NCBI RefSeq assembly: GCF_018885265.1
Contig: NZ_CP076538.1
Location: 7,290,001-7,354,000, forward strand
Origin: Amycolatopsis aidingensis
Lineage (GTDB): Bacteria; Actinomycetota; Actinomycetes; Mycobacteriales; Pseudonocardiaceae
DNA: 64,000 nt
Direction of reading: 5' to 3'
Shown here piece after piece: positions 51,984 to 60,436 of this stretch. Within the stretch, counting starts at the first letter, position 1. Every line of letters starts with the position of its first letter. A model generated the notes under the pieces. That model saw nothing but the letters and a program-made list of their open reading frames with translations. It was not told the DNA's origin and ran no database searches. Made by a program: the position numbers and the translations under genes.

Positions 51984-52674
51984 GGGCCCCGGCATAGGTG
52001 GTTCCGGCGGCGCCGGCCTCGAGCGCGGCATCCACGGCGTCCAGGAACGCCTGCCGCCTGCCGGGACGCTCCAGGTCGGCGGCGTCCACGCCGAGCCGGA
52101 CCAGGCCGCCCCGCCGGGCCGTGCGCGCCGCGCTGAGCACCAGCGCGAAGCAGCGCACCGTCTCGGTCCCGGTCGCGCTACCGAAACCCTGCACCCGCGC
52201 CCGGTGCACGGAGTCGCTGCGCAGATCACGCACGGCCGAGAGGTCGGCGCACAGCGAGAAGCCCCGCTCCCGGAGCGCGTCCAGGGTGCCGCGGGAGACC
52301 AGCCAGCGGGGCGGGGCGAACCCCTCGGCCCGCAGCCCGGCCCGCTCCAGCGCGGCACTGGCCGCGATCAGCCGCAGCCGCGCCTCATGTGCGGGCAGTG
52401 CGGCGAACTCGGCCTTGCGGCGCAGGCGCACGGCGTGGTGGCTGGGGGTGACCCGGTGGTCGTAACCGTGCAGCAGCACCTCGTCCCCGCGCCCGGCGCG
52501 GGTGCGCATCCACTCGGTGGCCGCCGCGGCGCCGTCCCCCGCACGCGGGGTGAACAGCATGGACAGCGGCACGCCACGGTCGTCCAGTTCCACCGCGAGC
52601 TCGGTGCAGCGGTACAGCGCCTTCGGCGTGATACCGGAGAGCGAGACCAGCAGGCGAGCATCCATACCGTCCAT
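51946..52674 (-). CDS. DUF2334-type polysaccharide deacetylase-like protein
   Basis: A 242-residue protein with an NodB-like barrel layout: LLVSLSGITPKALYRC, GDEVLLHGYDHRV (metal-binding His) and FAPPRWLVSRGTLDALRERGF. It matches DUF2334 and may deacetylate a polysaccharide, but the substrate is not known. Starts at 52674 (MDGMDAR) or 52665. It overlaps the MBL gene tail-to-tail. Confidence 0.78.
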   Translation of the reverse strand: MDGMDARLLVSLSGITPKALYRCTELAVELDDRGVPLSMLFTPRAGDGAAAATEWMRTRAGRGDEVLLHGYDHRVTPSHHAVRLRRKAEFAALPAHEARLRLIAASAALERAGLRAEGFAPPRWLVSRGTLDALRERGFSLCADLSAVRDLRSDSVHRARVQGFGSATGTETVRCFALVLSAARTARRGGLVRLGVDAADLERPGRRQAFLDAVDAALEAGAAGTTYAGALTAARPPASAAP

Positions 52675-52946
52675 GGCACCCGCTGCAAGTGACCATCCGT
52701 TTACTCCCAGGTGGCCGGGCGAAACCAGGTGCGCGAATCACTCAGATGCAGATCGCCGTCAGCCAGCCAGAGCAACCCGGGGGAATCATCGTGTCACTGA
52801 GGGTCGTCACCGGCAGCCGACATGACCCTGCCGATGAATTGTCGGTAATACCGGACCGTCCGTACCGTCGGAACAGTCGTCGACATATTTCAGATTTGCG
52901 CCCCCGGGGGACCGGACACCCATCATCGGAAGTCAGGAACCGATTC

Positions 52947-53525
52947 ATGCGAAAATTCAAGACAGCCGCGTGCTGCGCGGTCCTCGCCGGACTCGTCGTG
53001 GCCGCGCCGTCGTCCTTCGCGAGTAGTCCCGCCGCCGGCAGCGGGCCCTCGATCGCCCAGGTCGACGGCCCGTACATGTTCGTGCACGAGGTCACCGGCA
53101 CCTACCTGGAAACGGACAACTACAACGACAACGTGGGCCAGGCAGTCCAGACCTGGAACCTCGATCCGCCGCAGACGACGCCGGGCCTGCGCGGGCACAA
53201 GTGGTACCTCACCGAGAGCTCGCCCGGCACCTACCACATCGAAAGTTTCGACAACCGCCATTGCCTCACCGCGTCCACGAGCGGCGCGCAGGACTATCCG
53301 CGGTTACGGAATTGCGATGACGAACCGCATCAGGACTGGATATTCCGCCGGGTGTTCCCCGATCGGAATATCTACACGATCAGCCCACGGAGCTATCCGG
53401 GATACACGCTGGGAATTCAGGGAAATCACCAGCTGAATGACCGCTACGTCGTCCCGACACCGACCTGGGGCGGTGACCCGACCTACTCGCAGCACTGGCA
53501 GGTCGTCCTGAAGTCCAGGGGCTGA
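52947..53525 (+). CDS. Secreted ricin-type beta-trefoil-like protein
   Basis: A 192-residue exported protein: signal peptide MRKFKTAACCAVLAGLVVAA with cleavage near FASS, then a region with repeated aromatic-rich strands (YLETDNYNDNVGQAVQTWNL, DNRHCLTAS, QHWQVVL) resembling a ricin/lectin beta-trefoil with QxW-like elements. Two cysteines (CLTAS and RNCDDE) could form a disulfide. The upstream 270 bp and the gene are less GC-rich than neighbours, hinting at transfer. A carbohydrate-binding role is inferred. Confidence 0.72.
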   Translation: MRKFKTAACCAVLAGLVVAAPSSFASSPAAGSGPSIAQVDGPYMFVHEVTGTYLETDNYNDNVGQAVQTWNLDPPQTTPGLRGHKWYLTESSPGTYHIESFDNRHCLTASTSGAQDYPRLRNCDDEPHQDWIFRRVFPDRNIYTISPRSYPGYTLGIQGNHQLNDRYVVPTPTWGGDPTYSQHWQVVLKSRG

Positions 53526-53531
53526 CGGCGT

Positions 53532-53562
53532 GCCTGGTGGCCGGGGCGCCCGGCCACCAGGC
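53532..53562. terminator. Bidirectional terminator
   Basis: GCCTGGTGGCCGGG (53532-53545) and CCCGGCCACCAGGC (53549-53562) are perfect 14-bp arms around GCG, in the 42-bp gap between convergent genes. Confidence 0.88.
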
Positions 53563-53567
53563 GGCGT

Positions 53568-54494
53568 TCAGGAACCGCTGCGCGCGGCCTCCTGCTCGGC
53601 CGGGTTGTCCTCGCCCGCCAGCGCGTTGATCCGCTTCTCCTCGCGGGCGGACCGGATCGCGGTGAACAGCCCGGTCGCCCACAGCCCGACAATGAGCACG
53701 TAAGCGAGCACGATCACCGCGGTGGACGCCCCGGCCGCGCCGAGCAGGGTGCGCGCGTTGGTGAACACGATCAGCCCGCCGGCCGCGGCGCCAAGCACCC
53801 GGGGCGGCATCCGGCGCACGACCCAGGCCGCCAGCGGTGCCGCGATCACCCCGCCGATCATCAACCCGGCCACCACGGTGTAGTTCAGCTGGTGCTGCTG
53901 GGACAGTGCGAAGAAGAAGCCGAGGCTGGCGGCGAGCGCCACGATGAACTCGGAGGTGTCCACCGAGCCGACGACCTTGCGCGGCTCCAGCCTGCCCGAG
54001 GACAGCAGGGTGGTGGTGGCCACCGGCCCCCAGCCACCGCCACCGCTGGCGTCGATGAACCCGGCGACAAGGCCGAGCGGGCCGAGGAACCGGGCACCGG
54101 GCCGCTTACTGGTGATCAGGTTGCCCAGTTTGAGGAAGGCGAACCGGATCAGCACGTACAGCCCGAGCACCATGAGCACGGTGGTGATCCACACCGCCGC
54201 GGAGTCGCTGGCCAGTGAGGTGAGCACGTACGCGCCGAGCACCGCACCGACCGCGCCGGGCAGGGCGAGGATGCCCACGGTCCGCCAGTCGATATTGCGG
54301 AACCGCCAGTGTGAGAGGCCGGAGGCCAGCGAGGTGCCGACCTCGGCGAGGTGTACCGCGGCCGAGGACACCGCGGGGGCGGTGCCGACCGCGACCAGCG
54401 TGGTGGTCGCGGTCACCCCGAAGGCCATCCCGAGTGAACCGTCGACAAGTTGAGCGAGGAACCCTGCCAGTCCGAACAGAAGGAGCGTTTGCAT
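53568..54494 (-). CDS. TauE/SafE-family sulfite/sulfonate exporter
   Basis: A 308-residue protein with about eight membrane helices and the TauE/SafE motifs GMAFGVTATTTLVAVG and GGGGWGPVATTTLL. Members export sulfite, sulfoacetate or other organosulfur anions. The ATG at 54494 lies 120 bp downstream of a Cys leader peptide on the same strand, supporting a sulfur role and cysteine-linked regulation. A charged C-terminal tail follows the last helix. Confidence 0.87.
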   Translation of the reverse strand: MQTLLLFGLAGFLAQLVDGSLGMAFGVTATTTLVAVGTAPAVSSAAVHLAEVGTSLASGLSHWRFRNIDWRTVGILALPGAVGAVLGAYVLTSLASDSAAVWITTVLMVLGLYVLIRFAFLKLGNLITSKRPGARFLGPLGLVAGFIDASGGGGWGPVATTTLLSSGRLEPRKVVGSVDTSEFIVALAASLGFFFALSQQHQLNYTVVAGLMIGGVIAAPLAAWVVRRMPPRVLGAAAGGLIVFTNARTLLGAAGASTAVIVLAYVLIVGLWATGLFTAIRSAREEKRINALAGEDNPAEQEAARSGS

Positions 54495-54600
54495 CGAGAC
54501 CTCGATCGGGCAGGCCGCGCCGGTGGCCGGCCGCGGCGGGGACGGGTCGAGTCAGGCCGGATGACAACCGCTGGAAAGCGCGAGACTACATCAGCGGTCC

Positions 54601-54613
54601 GGGCCGGAGGCCC
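54601..54613 (-). terminator. Small hairpin after the tauE leader peptide
   Basis: GGGCC (54601-54605) and GGCCC (54609-54613) form a GC-only stem with a 3-nt loop, 1 nt past the leader stop. It may be an attenuator or a folding element. Confidence 0.5.
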
Positions 54614-54614
54614 T

Positions 54615-54698
54615 TCAGGAAAGGCGGCACAGCGCGGAGTTGACGCGCAGCAGGTCGACGTGCCTGCGCTGTACCAGCGCTACCCCGCCGAAGAACAC
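54615..54698 (-). CDS. Cys-containing leader peptide upstream of tauE
   Basis: GTG 54698 to TGA 54615 encodes 27 residues: MFFGGVALVQRRHVDLLRVN, then SALCRLS. The RRHVDLLRVxSALCR core is the same family pattern as the leader at 9654. It lies 120 bp ahead of the TauE/SafE gene on the same strand. Ribosome stalling at the single Cys codon near the end is a plausible cysteine sensor. Confidence 0.72.
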   Translation of the reverse strand: MFFGGVALVQRRHVDLLRVNSALCRLS

Positions 54699-54788
54699 TG
54701 CCGCCTGCCCGCACACGCACTCGATCGTGGCAGAGGCCCAGACGATGGGCCAGCGGTTCCCAGATGCTGAGCCGGTTAGTGACGCGGC

Positions 54789-55610
54789 TCACGCCCACGG
54801 CGGCGCCCACTCCGGGACAACCGCTTCATCGCCGACGTTGACGCGCCCGGTGCGCAGCACGGCCATCTTGATGCCGAAGGTGACCCCGCCCTCGGGCGCC
54901 CGCCGGTACCGGGCCAGGGTGCGGATCGGCTCCGGCCCGGCCCTGGTTCCGGTGTCCTGGTCGACCGTGGGCACCGGGCAGCGCACGCACATCTTGGTGT
55001 AGCCGAGCTCCACCTCGCCCACGGCCAGCCGGCGCACCCCGTCCTCGGTATGCGGCTCGGTCCAGCCGCTGAGCACGATGTTCGGCCGGAACCGGTTCAT
55101 CGGGACCGGCTCGCCGCCCTGCTCGGCGATCCGCTCGTTCAGTCCGTCCAAAGAGGACGTCGTGGTGACCAGGATGGCGCTGCTGTCGGCGAACCCGGCC
55201 GTGCCGGGGATGATGCCGTCGGTCGCCCGCTGATGGTCCGGCGGTACCCGGATCAGCCTGCTCGGGCTGCCCAGCACCGTGCTCAGCCAGTCGGCAGCCG
55301 CCGTGCCCTGGTCGATTCCCTTGCCCTCCCAGGTGAACACCGCCACCGCGCTGCGCGGCCCCTCGATGGCGACCTCCAGGTGCAGGTCCTCGACCCCGGG
55401 TGCGGTAAGGGTCAGCCCACCATCCGCCGGGATCGGCCGGACGGTCGCCAGCATGGGGAAGCGGCGCTGGGTGCGGCACATGCCGTGCTCGTCGACCACC
55501 ATGAACGCCCGGTCCAGTGCCAGCCCGGTTGCGGTCACCTCGGCGGCGCGCACCGGGGTCCCGGCACAGCCCTTGACCGGGTAGTACGCGAGCTGATCGA
55601 CACGAAGCAC
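54789..55610 (-). CDS. MOSC domain protein
   Basis: A 273-residue protein with a MOSC N-terminal beta-barrel (VKGCAGTPVRAAEVTATGLALDRAFMVVDEHG) and a MOSC domain with FRPNIVLSG and the cysteine loop CVRCPVPTVDQDTG. Relatives bind molybdenum cofactor or transfer sulfur (mARC, MoCo sulfurase C-terminus), and reduce N-oxygenated compounds. TAGGGT on the minus strand is 6 nt before the GTG 55610, suggesting a leaderless transcript. It is in a sulfur-themed stretch next to tauE. Confidence 0.87.
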   Translation of the reverse strand: MLRVDQLAYYPVKGCAGTPVRAAEVTATGLALDRAFMVVDEHGMCRTQRRFPMLATVRPIPADGGLTLTAPGVEDLHLEVAIEGPRSAVAVFTWEGKGIDQGTAAADWLSTVLGSPSRLIRVPPDHQRATDGIIPGTAGFADSSAILVTTTSSLDGLNERIAEQGGEPVPMNRFRPNIVLSGWTEPHTEDGVRRLAVGEVELGYTKMCVRCPVPTVDQDTGTRAGPEPIRTLARYRRAPEGGVTFGIKMAVLRTGRVNVGDEAVVPEWAPPWA

Positions 55611-55669
55611 GGCTACACCCTAGCCGTCCACCGCCGCGGGCTCGACGCCGTTTCGGCCGGCGCGCGGTG

Positions 55670-57100
55670 CTACAGGATCGGCTTCGGGGAGTACCCCGCG
55701 GCCTCGGGGAAGCGTTCCAGTAGCCGCTCCACCCGGTCGACAACGTTGGCCACCTGCGCCCCCGCGGTTCCGGTGAAGGAGATCGGGTCGGCGAGCAGTT
55801 CACCGAGCTCGGCCCGCTCCAGCGGGATGCGGGAGTCGGCTGCCAGCCGGTCCAGCAGGTCGTTCTCGGCCTGCCCCTGCTCCCGCATGGCCAGCGCCAC
55901 GGCCACCGCGTTCTCCTTGATCGCCGCGTGCGCGGTCTCCCGGCCCACCCCGGCCCGTACCGCGGCCATCAACACCTTCGTGGTGGCAAGGAACGGCAGG
56001 TACCTGTTCAGCTCGCGATCGACGACCGCGGGGAATGCGCCGAACTCACCGAGCACGGTGAGGGTGGTCTCCAGCAGGCCGTCCAGCGCGAAGAAGGCGT
56101 CCGGCAACGCCACCCTGCGCACCACCGAATCCGAGACGTCGCCTTCGTTCCACTGCGCGCCTGCCAGCTCTCCGATCATCGAGAGGTGGCCGCGCAGCAC
56201 AACGGCCAGCCCGTTGATCCGTTCGCAGGAGCGGGTGTTCATCTTGTGCGGCATGGCCGATGAGCCGACCTGCCCGGGTTTGAAACCCTCGGTGACCAGC
56301 TCGTTGCCCGCCATCAGCCGGATCGTGGTGGCCAGGCTGGACGGCGCGGCCGCCAGCTGGACCACAGTGGACACCACGTCGAAGTCCAGCGAGCGCGGGT
56401 AGACCTGGCCCACGCTGGTGAGCACCCGCTCGAACCCGAGGTGCCCGGCCACCCGCTGCTCCAGCAGCCGGAGGGTGGCCTTGTCGCCGAGCAGGTCCAG
56501 CATGTCCTGCGCGGTGCCCACCGGTCCCTTGATCCCGCGCAGCGGGTATCGCATGATCAGCTCGTCCAGCCGTTCGAAGGCGACCAGCAGCTCGTCGGCC
56601 GCACTGGCGAACCGCTTGCCCAGCGTGGTCGCCTGCGCCGCCACGTTGTGCGAGCGGCCTGCCAGCACCAGGTCCGCGTGTTCGGTGGCCAGCGCGGCCA
56701 GCCTGGCCAGCACCGCGGCCACCCTGGTCCGCACCAGCTCCAGCGAGCGGCGCACCTGCAACTGCTCGACGTTCTCGGTGAGGTCCCGTGAGGTCATCCC
56801 CATGTGCACGTGCTCGTGCCCGGCCAGCGCGTTGAACTCCTCGATCCTGGCCTTCACGTCGTGCCGGGTGACCCGCTCCCGCTCGGCGATCGAGCCGAGG
56901 TCGACCCGCTCGAGCACCGCCGCGTAGTCCTCGATCACCCCTTCCGGCACCTGCACGCCGAGCTCGGCCTGTGCCCGCAGCACGGCCAGCCACAGGCTGC
57001 GCTCCAGGATCACCTTGTGCTCGGGGGACCAGAGCTCGGCGAGCTCGGCGGAGGCGTAGCGGCCGGCGAGGACGTTCGGGATGGCGGGCTTGTGCGTCAC
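55670..57100 (-). CDS. purB: Adenylosuccinate lyase PurB
   Basis: A 476-residue fumarase-superfamily lyase with the signature SSAMPHKMN and MGMTSRDLTENVEQLQ. It cleaves SAICAR and adenylosuccinate, acting in both de novo IMP synthesis and AMP formation. The GTG at 57100 is 7 nt after TACGCT on the minus strand with no ribosome site, so it is likely leaderless. It ends 59 bp before the MOSC start. Confidence 0.95.
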   Translation of the reverse strand: MTHKPAIPNVLAGRYASAELAELWSPEHKVILERSLWLAVLRAQAELGVQVPEGVIEDYAAVLERVDLGSIAERERVTRHDVKARIEEFNALAGHEHVHMGMTSRDLTENVEQLQVRRSLELVRTRVAAVLARLAALATEHADLVLAGRSHNVAAQATTLGKRFASAADELLVAFERLDELIMRYPLRGIKGPVGTAQDMLDLLGDKATLRLLEQRVAGHLGFERVLTSVGQVYPRSLDFDVVSTVVQLAAAPSSLATTIRLMAGNELVTEGFKPGQVGSSAMPHKMNTRSCERINGLAVVLRGHLSMIGELAGAQWNEGDVSDSVVRRVALPDAFFALDGLLETTLTVLGEFGAFPAVVDRELNRYLPFLATTKVLMAAVRAGVGRETAHAAIKENAVAVALAMREQGQAENDLLDRLAADSRIPLERAELGELLADPISFTGTAGAQVANVVDRVERLLERFPEAAGYSPKPIL

Positions 57101-57130
57101 GAAACCGAGCGTAGCCGCGGGCGGGCGGGC

Positions 57131-57775
57131 TCAGAGGGACAGGTTCGGGTCCCCTTCGAGCTGCCGCAGCCATTCAGTGGCGGACGCCGCGCGTTCCCGC
57201 TGCCCGAAAGAGATGATAGTCACCGTGGTGTCACCAGACAGGATGTTGACTCCGAGGGCCTCGTCGGCGTCCGGCGGAAAGCCGGGCAGCGGCTCGCCGG
57301 CACCGGTCGGATCGAACCGGAACCGCAGGGACAACTTGCCGTCGGGGTACTCGAGCTCGACGGGTCCCGCGAGCATGCGGGGACCGTCCGGGCTCACCGT
57401 GCCGTCGGCGGTGTTCCCGAACGGACCTGCGCTGACCACGGTGGCGCTCGGGGACAACTCGGGCAGGCGCCTGGTCAGGTAGTCCTTCAGCTCGGCCGCA
57501 CGCTGTTCCAGCCCTCGATCGGCGGCAGCCGTCTGCCCGGTCACCGGCTGCCCGGCCGAAGCCGCCGGCACGGACCGCTCGGCGCCGGTGTTCACGAGCC
57601 CCGGAACGGTCACCGCGGCGAGCGCGACCGCAACCACACCCGCGCTCGCGAAGGTCACCGCACGCCTGCGCGTGCGCCGCTGCGCCGAGCTGACCAGGGC
57701 ATCCGGGTCGAAATCCAGTGGTGGCTCCGCGGCAACCGCGGCGTGTAGTGCGTCGCGTACCTGCTGCTCGCTCAT
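57131..57775 (-). CDS. Membrane-anchored partner of SigE-family sigma factor
   Basis: A 214-residue protein: basic cytoplasmic N-terminus, one membrane helix (RRAVTFASAGVVAVALAAVTVPG, residues ~38-60), then an extracytoplasmic domain with VELEYPDGKLSLRFRFDPTG. The ATG overlaps the sigma-factor stop (ATGA). Its position suggests an anti-sigma factor, but no ZAS zinc motif is visible, so that role is inferred from context. Its layout is repeated by the gene at 59025. Confidence 0.75.
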   Translation of the reverse strand: MSEQQVRDALHAAVAAEPPLDFDPDALVSSAQRRTRRRAVTFASAGVVAVALAAVTVPGLVNTGAERSVPAASAGQPVTGQTAAADRGLEQRAAELKDYLTRRLPELSPSATVVSAGPFGNTADGTVSPDGPRMLAGPVELEYPDGKLSLRFRFDPTGAGEPLPGFPPDADEALGVNILSGDTTVTIISFGQRERAASATEWLRQLEGDPNLSL

Positions 57776-58314
57776 GGCACGTTCACCTCATGTCTGGTCG
57801 GAGTCGGATCGAGCGGGGCGAGGATCCGGCCGAGGGCGGCCAGGCCACGGGCGGTCTGACTCTTCACGTTGCCCTCGGAGCAGCCGAGTACCTCGGCGGT
57901 CTCGGCCACCGAGAGTTCCTCGAAGTAGCGCAGCACCACGGCCGCACGCTGCTTTGGCGGCAGCTCGGCGAGGCCGTCCCGGACCAGCCCGCCCACCCAG
58001 TTGCGCTGGGCGGAGGCGGCGGGGTCGAGCGTCTCGTCCGCCACCTCGGGCACCGGCGCGGCCCGGTGTTCCCTGCGACGCCAGGGTTTCCGCTTCTCGT
58101 CCAGCCACACCCGCAGCAGCACCCTGCGCGCGTAGTTGCCGAGCCGGTCGGTTTCCCGCACCCGGGACCAGGCGCGGTAGATCTTCAGCAGGGCGTCCTG
58201 CATCAGGTCCTCCGCGAGGTGCCACTCCCCGCACAGCAGGTAGGCCACCCGGCGCAGTCCCGGCGCCTGCGCCAGCGCGAACTCGCGGAAAGCCGATTCG
58301 TCCGGTTTCTTCAT
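57772..58314 (-). CDS. SigE-family ECF RNA polymerase sigma factor (first paralog)
   Basis: A 180-residue sigma factor: region 2 (FALAQAPGLRRVAYLLCGEWHLAEDLMQDALLKIYRAW) and region 4 HTH (LPPKQRAAVVLRYFEELSVAETAEVLGCSEGNVKSQTARGL). This ECF group is abundant in Pseudonocardiaceae. The ATG at 58314 (MKKPDESAFREFAL) follows AGGGGG. The partner membrane gene follows with overlap. Its signal is unknown. Confidence 0.92.
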   Translation of the reverse strand: MKKPDESAFREFALAQAPGLRRVAYLLCGEWHLAEDLMQDALLKIYRAWSRVRETDRLGNYARRVLLRVWLDEKRKPWRRREHRAAPVPEVADETLDPAASAQRNWVGGLVRDGLAELPPKQRAAVVLRYFEELSVAETAEVLGCSEGNVKSQTARGLAALGRILAPLDPTPTRHEVNVP

Positions 58315-58387
58315 CACGCCCCCTTTCGACCCCTTCTCACGGAGCCCACCGCGCCGGGGTTGCATGGGGGGTCCGCTGTGAGCGGGG

Positions 58388-58981
58388 TCAGCTCAGGGCG
58401 TTACGCAGCATCCTGGCGGCGGCCGCCCTCGGCTCCGGGTCCACGGCGACCAGCGCGTTCACCACGGCACCATCCACCAGCGCGACCAGCCGTTCCAGCT
58501 CAGTGGCGTCCACCGGGGTGCCGGACCGCGCGAAGATCTCGGTGAGCAGGGCGTTCAGTTCGGCGGAAAGGGTGCGCATCAGCGGCCGCAGGTAAGTGCG
58601 CCGCCCGGTGGCCACCAGCCGTTCGTACCGCAGCAGCACGGCCTCGGCATCGGCCTCCCTGCCCGGCTGCTCCGGGCCGAGCAGCAGCTCGAGCACCAGC
58701 TCGACCAGCGCGTCCACCCCCCGGTCCCGGGTGGTGAGGTCGTCAAGGCAGCGCCTGCCATGGGCCAGCTCGGTGCGGGAGTGGTGCTCGACGGCCGCGG
58801 CCACCAGGTCGTCGAGGGAGTCGAAGTAGTAGGTGGTGGAGGCGAGCGGCAGGCCGGCCCGTTCGGCCACGGCCCGGTGCCGGACGGCGTCGAAGCCCCC
58901 CTCGGCGAGCAGTGCGGCGGCTGCCTCGACCAGTGCGGCGCGCCTGCGCTCGCCCTTCGGCGTACTCGCGGCTGTGGTCAT
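58388..58981 (-). CDS. TetR-family transcriptional regulator
   Basis: A 197-residue regulator with a TetR N-terminal HTH (AERAGLPLASTTYYFDSLDDLVAAAVEHH) and a C-terminal ligand domain. It lies between the two sigma modules on the same strand. Its target is not apparent; no clear TetR operator palindrome was seen near it. Confidence 0.88.
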   Translation of the reverse strand: MTTAASTPKGERRRAALVEAAAALLAEGGFDAVRHRAVAERAGLPLASTTYYFDSLDDLVAAAVEHHSRTELAHGRRCLDDLTTRDRGVDALVELVLELLLGPEQPGREADAEAVLLRYERLVATGRRTYLRPLMRTLSAELNALLTEIFARSGTPVDATELERLVALVDGAVVNALVAVDPEPRAAAARMLRNALS

Positions 58982-59024
58982 GACGGCTCATTGTGCCAAG
59001 TGGGCTCGTGCCAGGCGGGCAGGC

Positions 59025-59771
59025 TCAGAACCGCCCGGCCAGCGCCGCCGCGAGGCCGTCAACGGACCCGGCGTACGGCGCCCTGCTCGTCCCCGGTGCC
59101 GGGGTGCTCAGCACGATCACCGTTCCGCCGCTCACGGTGGCGTGGCTGGCCCGTTCGCTGCCTTCCGGCGGCGGGGCCGGACTGACTATGGTGCCCGCGG
59201 GCAGCACGGCGACGGAGATCTGACCGGACGCGCTGCCGTCCTGCACGGCCACCCCCGCCGACCGCCATCCCGCGCCGCAGATGCGGCTGACCACGGGTTT
59301 CGGCTGAGCGGTGACCGGGAGCTCGTCAGCGAGGGCGGTAACGAGCTCCCGGTCCACCTGGTCGCACCCGGAGGTGCTCTCGGCCCGAGGGCCGTTCTCC
59401 CCCGACCCTTCGCCCCCCTGCTTGGGCGAGGAGTCCGGGAAGCCTTGGGCAGGTGCCTCATTCGGATGACGCATGGACGGCTGGGCGGGTTGCTCCGCCC
59501 CGCCGAACTCGGTCCCCGAATCGTGCTGGGCATCCACCGCGCTCGATCCGGCATTCGGAGCAGTCTCGAACGGGTCCATGTTCAGACCTACACCGAGTAG
59601 ACCGGCTCCGGCAAGTACCAGTAGTACGCAGCTGGCGCCGCTCGCGATCGCCATCCGGCGCCGGGAGGTGAGGCGGCGGGACCTGGCGGCCACGTCCTCG
59701 GCGTCGAAACTCGCGGCAGGCGGCTCCCCCGGCGCCTCCCGGAACAGCGTGCGCAGTTCGTGCTCATCCAT
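59025..59771 (-). CDS. Membrane-anchored partner of second SigE-family sigma factor
   Basis: A 248-residue protein: short cytoplasmic N-terminus (MDEHELRTLFREAPGEPPAA), membrane helix (AIASGASCVLLVLAGAGLLGVG), a Pro/Gly/Ser-rich low-complexity linker, then a globular extracytoplasmic part with Cys in STSGCDQV and SRICGAGW that may pair. It overlaps the sigma stop by 8 bp. It is probably an anti-sigma factor by position, not by motif. Confidence 0.75.
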   Translation of the reverse strand: MDEHELRTLFREAPGEPPAASFDAEDVAARSRRLTSRRRMAIASGASCVLLVLAGAGLLGVGLNMDPFETAPNAGSSAVDAQHDSGTEFGGAEQPAQPSMRHPNEAPAQGFPDSSPKQGGEGSGENGPRAESTSGCDQVDRELVTALADELPVTAQPKPVVSRICGAGWRSAGVAVQDGSASGQISVAVLPAGTIVSPAPPPEGSERASHATVSGGTVIVLSTPAPGTSRAPYAGSVDGLAAALAGRF

Positions 59772-60270
59772 GCGTGTCCACCTCCTCCAGCACGCCTCGC
59801 AGGTTCGCCAGGCCGCGCGCCGTCTGGCTCTTCACATTGCCCTCGGAGCAGCCCAGCACGCCGGCCACCCCGCTGACGTCCAGGCCCTCGAAGTAGCGCA
59901 GGACCAGCACGGCCCGCTGTTTCGGCGGCACCCTGCGCAGGCCGGCGAGCAGGTCCTGCCTGGTGGCGACCAGCTCGTCGAGCCGGTCGCCGCCGGGTCC
60001 GGGCTCGGGCAGTTCCTCGGTCTGCCGTTCCCGCCGCCACGGCCGCCGCGACTCGTCGATGGCGGCTCGCACCAGGGTCTTGCGCAGGTAGGCATCGGTC
60101 GCCGCCCGGTCCCGGATCTTGCGCCAGCGCCGGTGCAGCGCGACGAACGCCGTCTGCGCCAGGTCATCCGCCTTGTCCCAGTCGCCACAGAGCATGTACG
60201 CGGTGCGTCGCACGGAGTCGCGCCTTGCGGCGAAGTACTCCGCGAACTCCTGCTCGTCGCGCTGGTCCAC
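59764..60270 (-). CDS. SigE-family ECF RNA polymerase sigma factor (second paralog)
   Basis: A 168-residue sigma factor: region 2 RRTAYMLCGDWDKADDLAQTAFVALHRRW and region 4 VPPKQRAVLVLRYFEGLDVSGVAGVLGCSEGNVKSQTARGL. The HTH core is nearly identical to that of the paralog at 57772, so the two modules arose by duplication. The GTG at 60270 follows GGAGAG. It is divergent from the threonine aldolase gene. Confidence 0.92.
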   Translation of the reverse strand: MDQRDEQEFAEYFAARRDSVRRTAYMLCGDWDKADDLAQTAFVALHRRWRKIRDRAATDAYLRKTLVRAAIDESRRPWRRERQTEELPEPGPGGDRLDELVATRQDLLAGLRRVPPKQRAVLVLRYFEGLDVSGVAGVLGCSEGNVKSQTARGLANLRGVLEEVDTHG

Positions 60271-60422
60271 GCGGTTGGCTCTCCGCTCGGTGTGTGTTGT
60301 CCGGGGAAGACGGAACTCGAGGGTTCCACGGTTGCATGGGAGGTAGAGAAGTTCTACCCGATCGAGTGAGCACGTTGACGCTCCGCCTACCGTGCACGCG
60401 CAGTTGAACCGGTGATTACCCC

Positions 60423-60428
60423 TATGAT
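60423..60428 (+). promoter_or_regulatory. -10 element of leaderless aldolase gene
   Basis: TATGAT ends 8 nt before the ATG at 60437; there is no Shine-Dalgarno sequence. Confidence 0.5.
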
Positions 60429-60436
60429 GCGATCGG

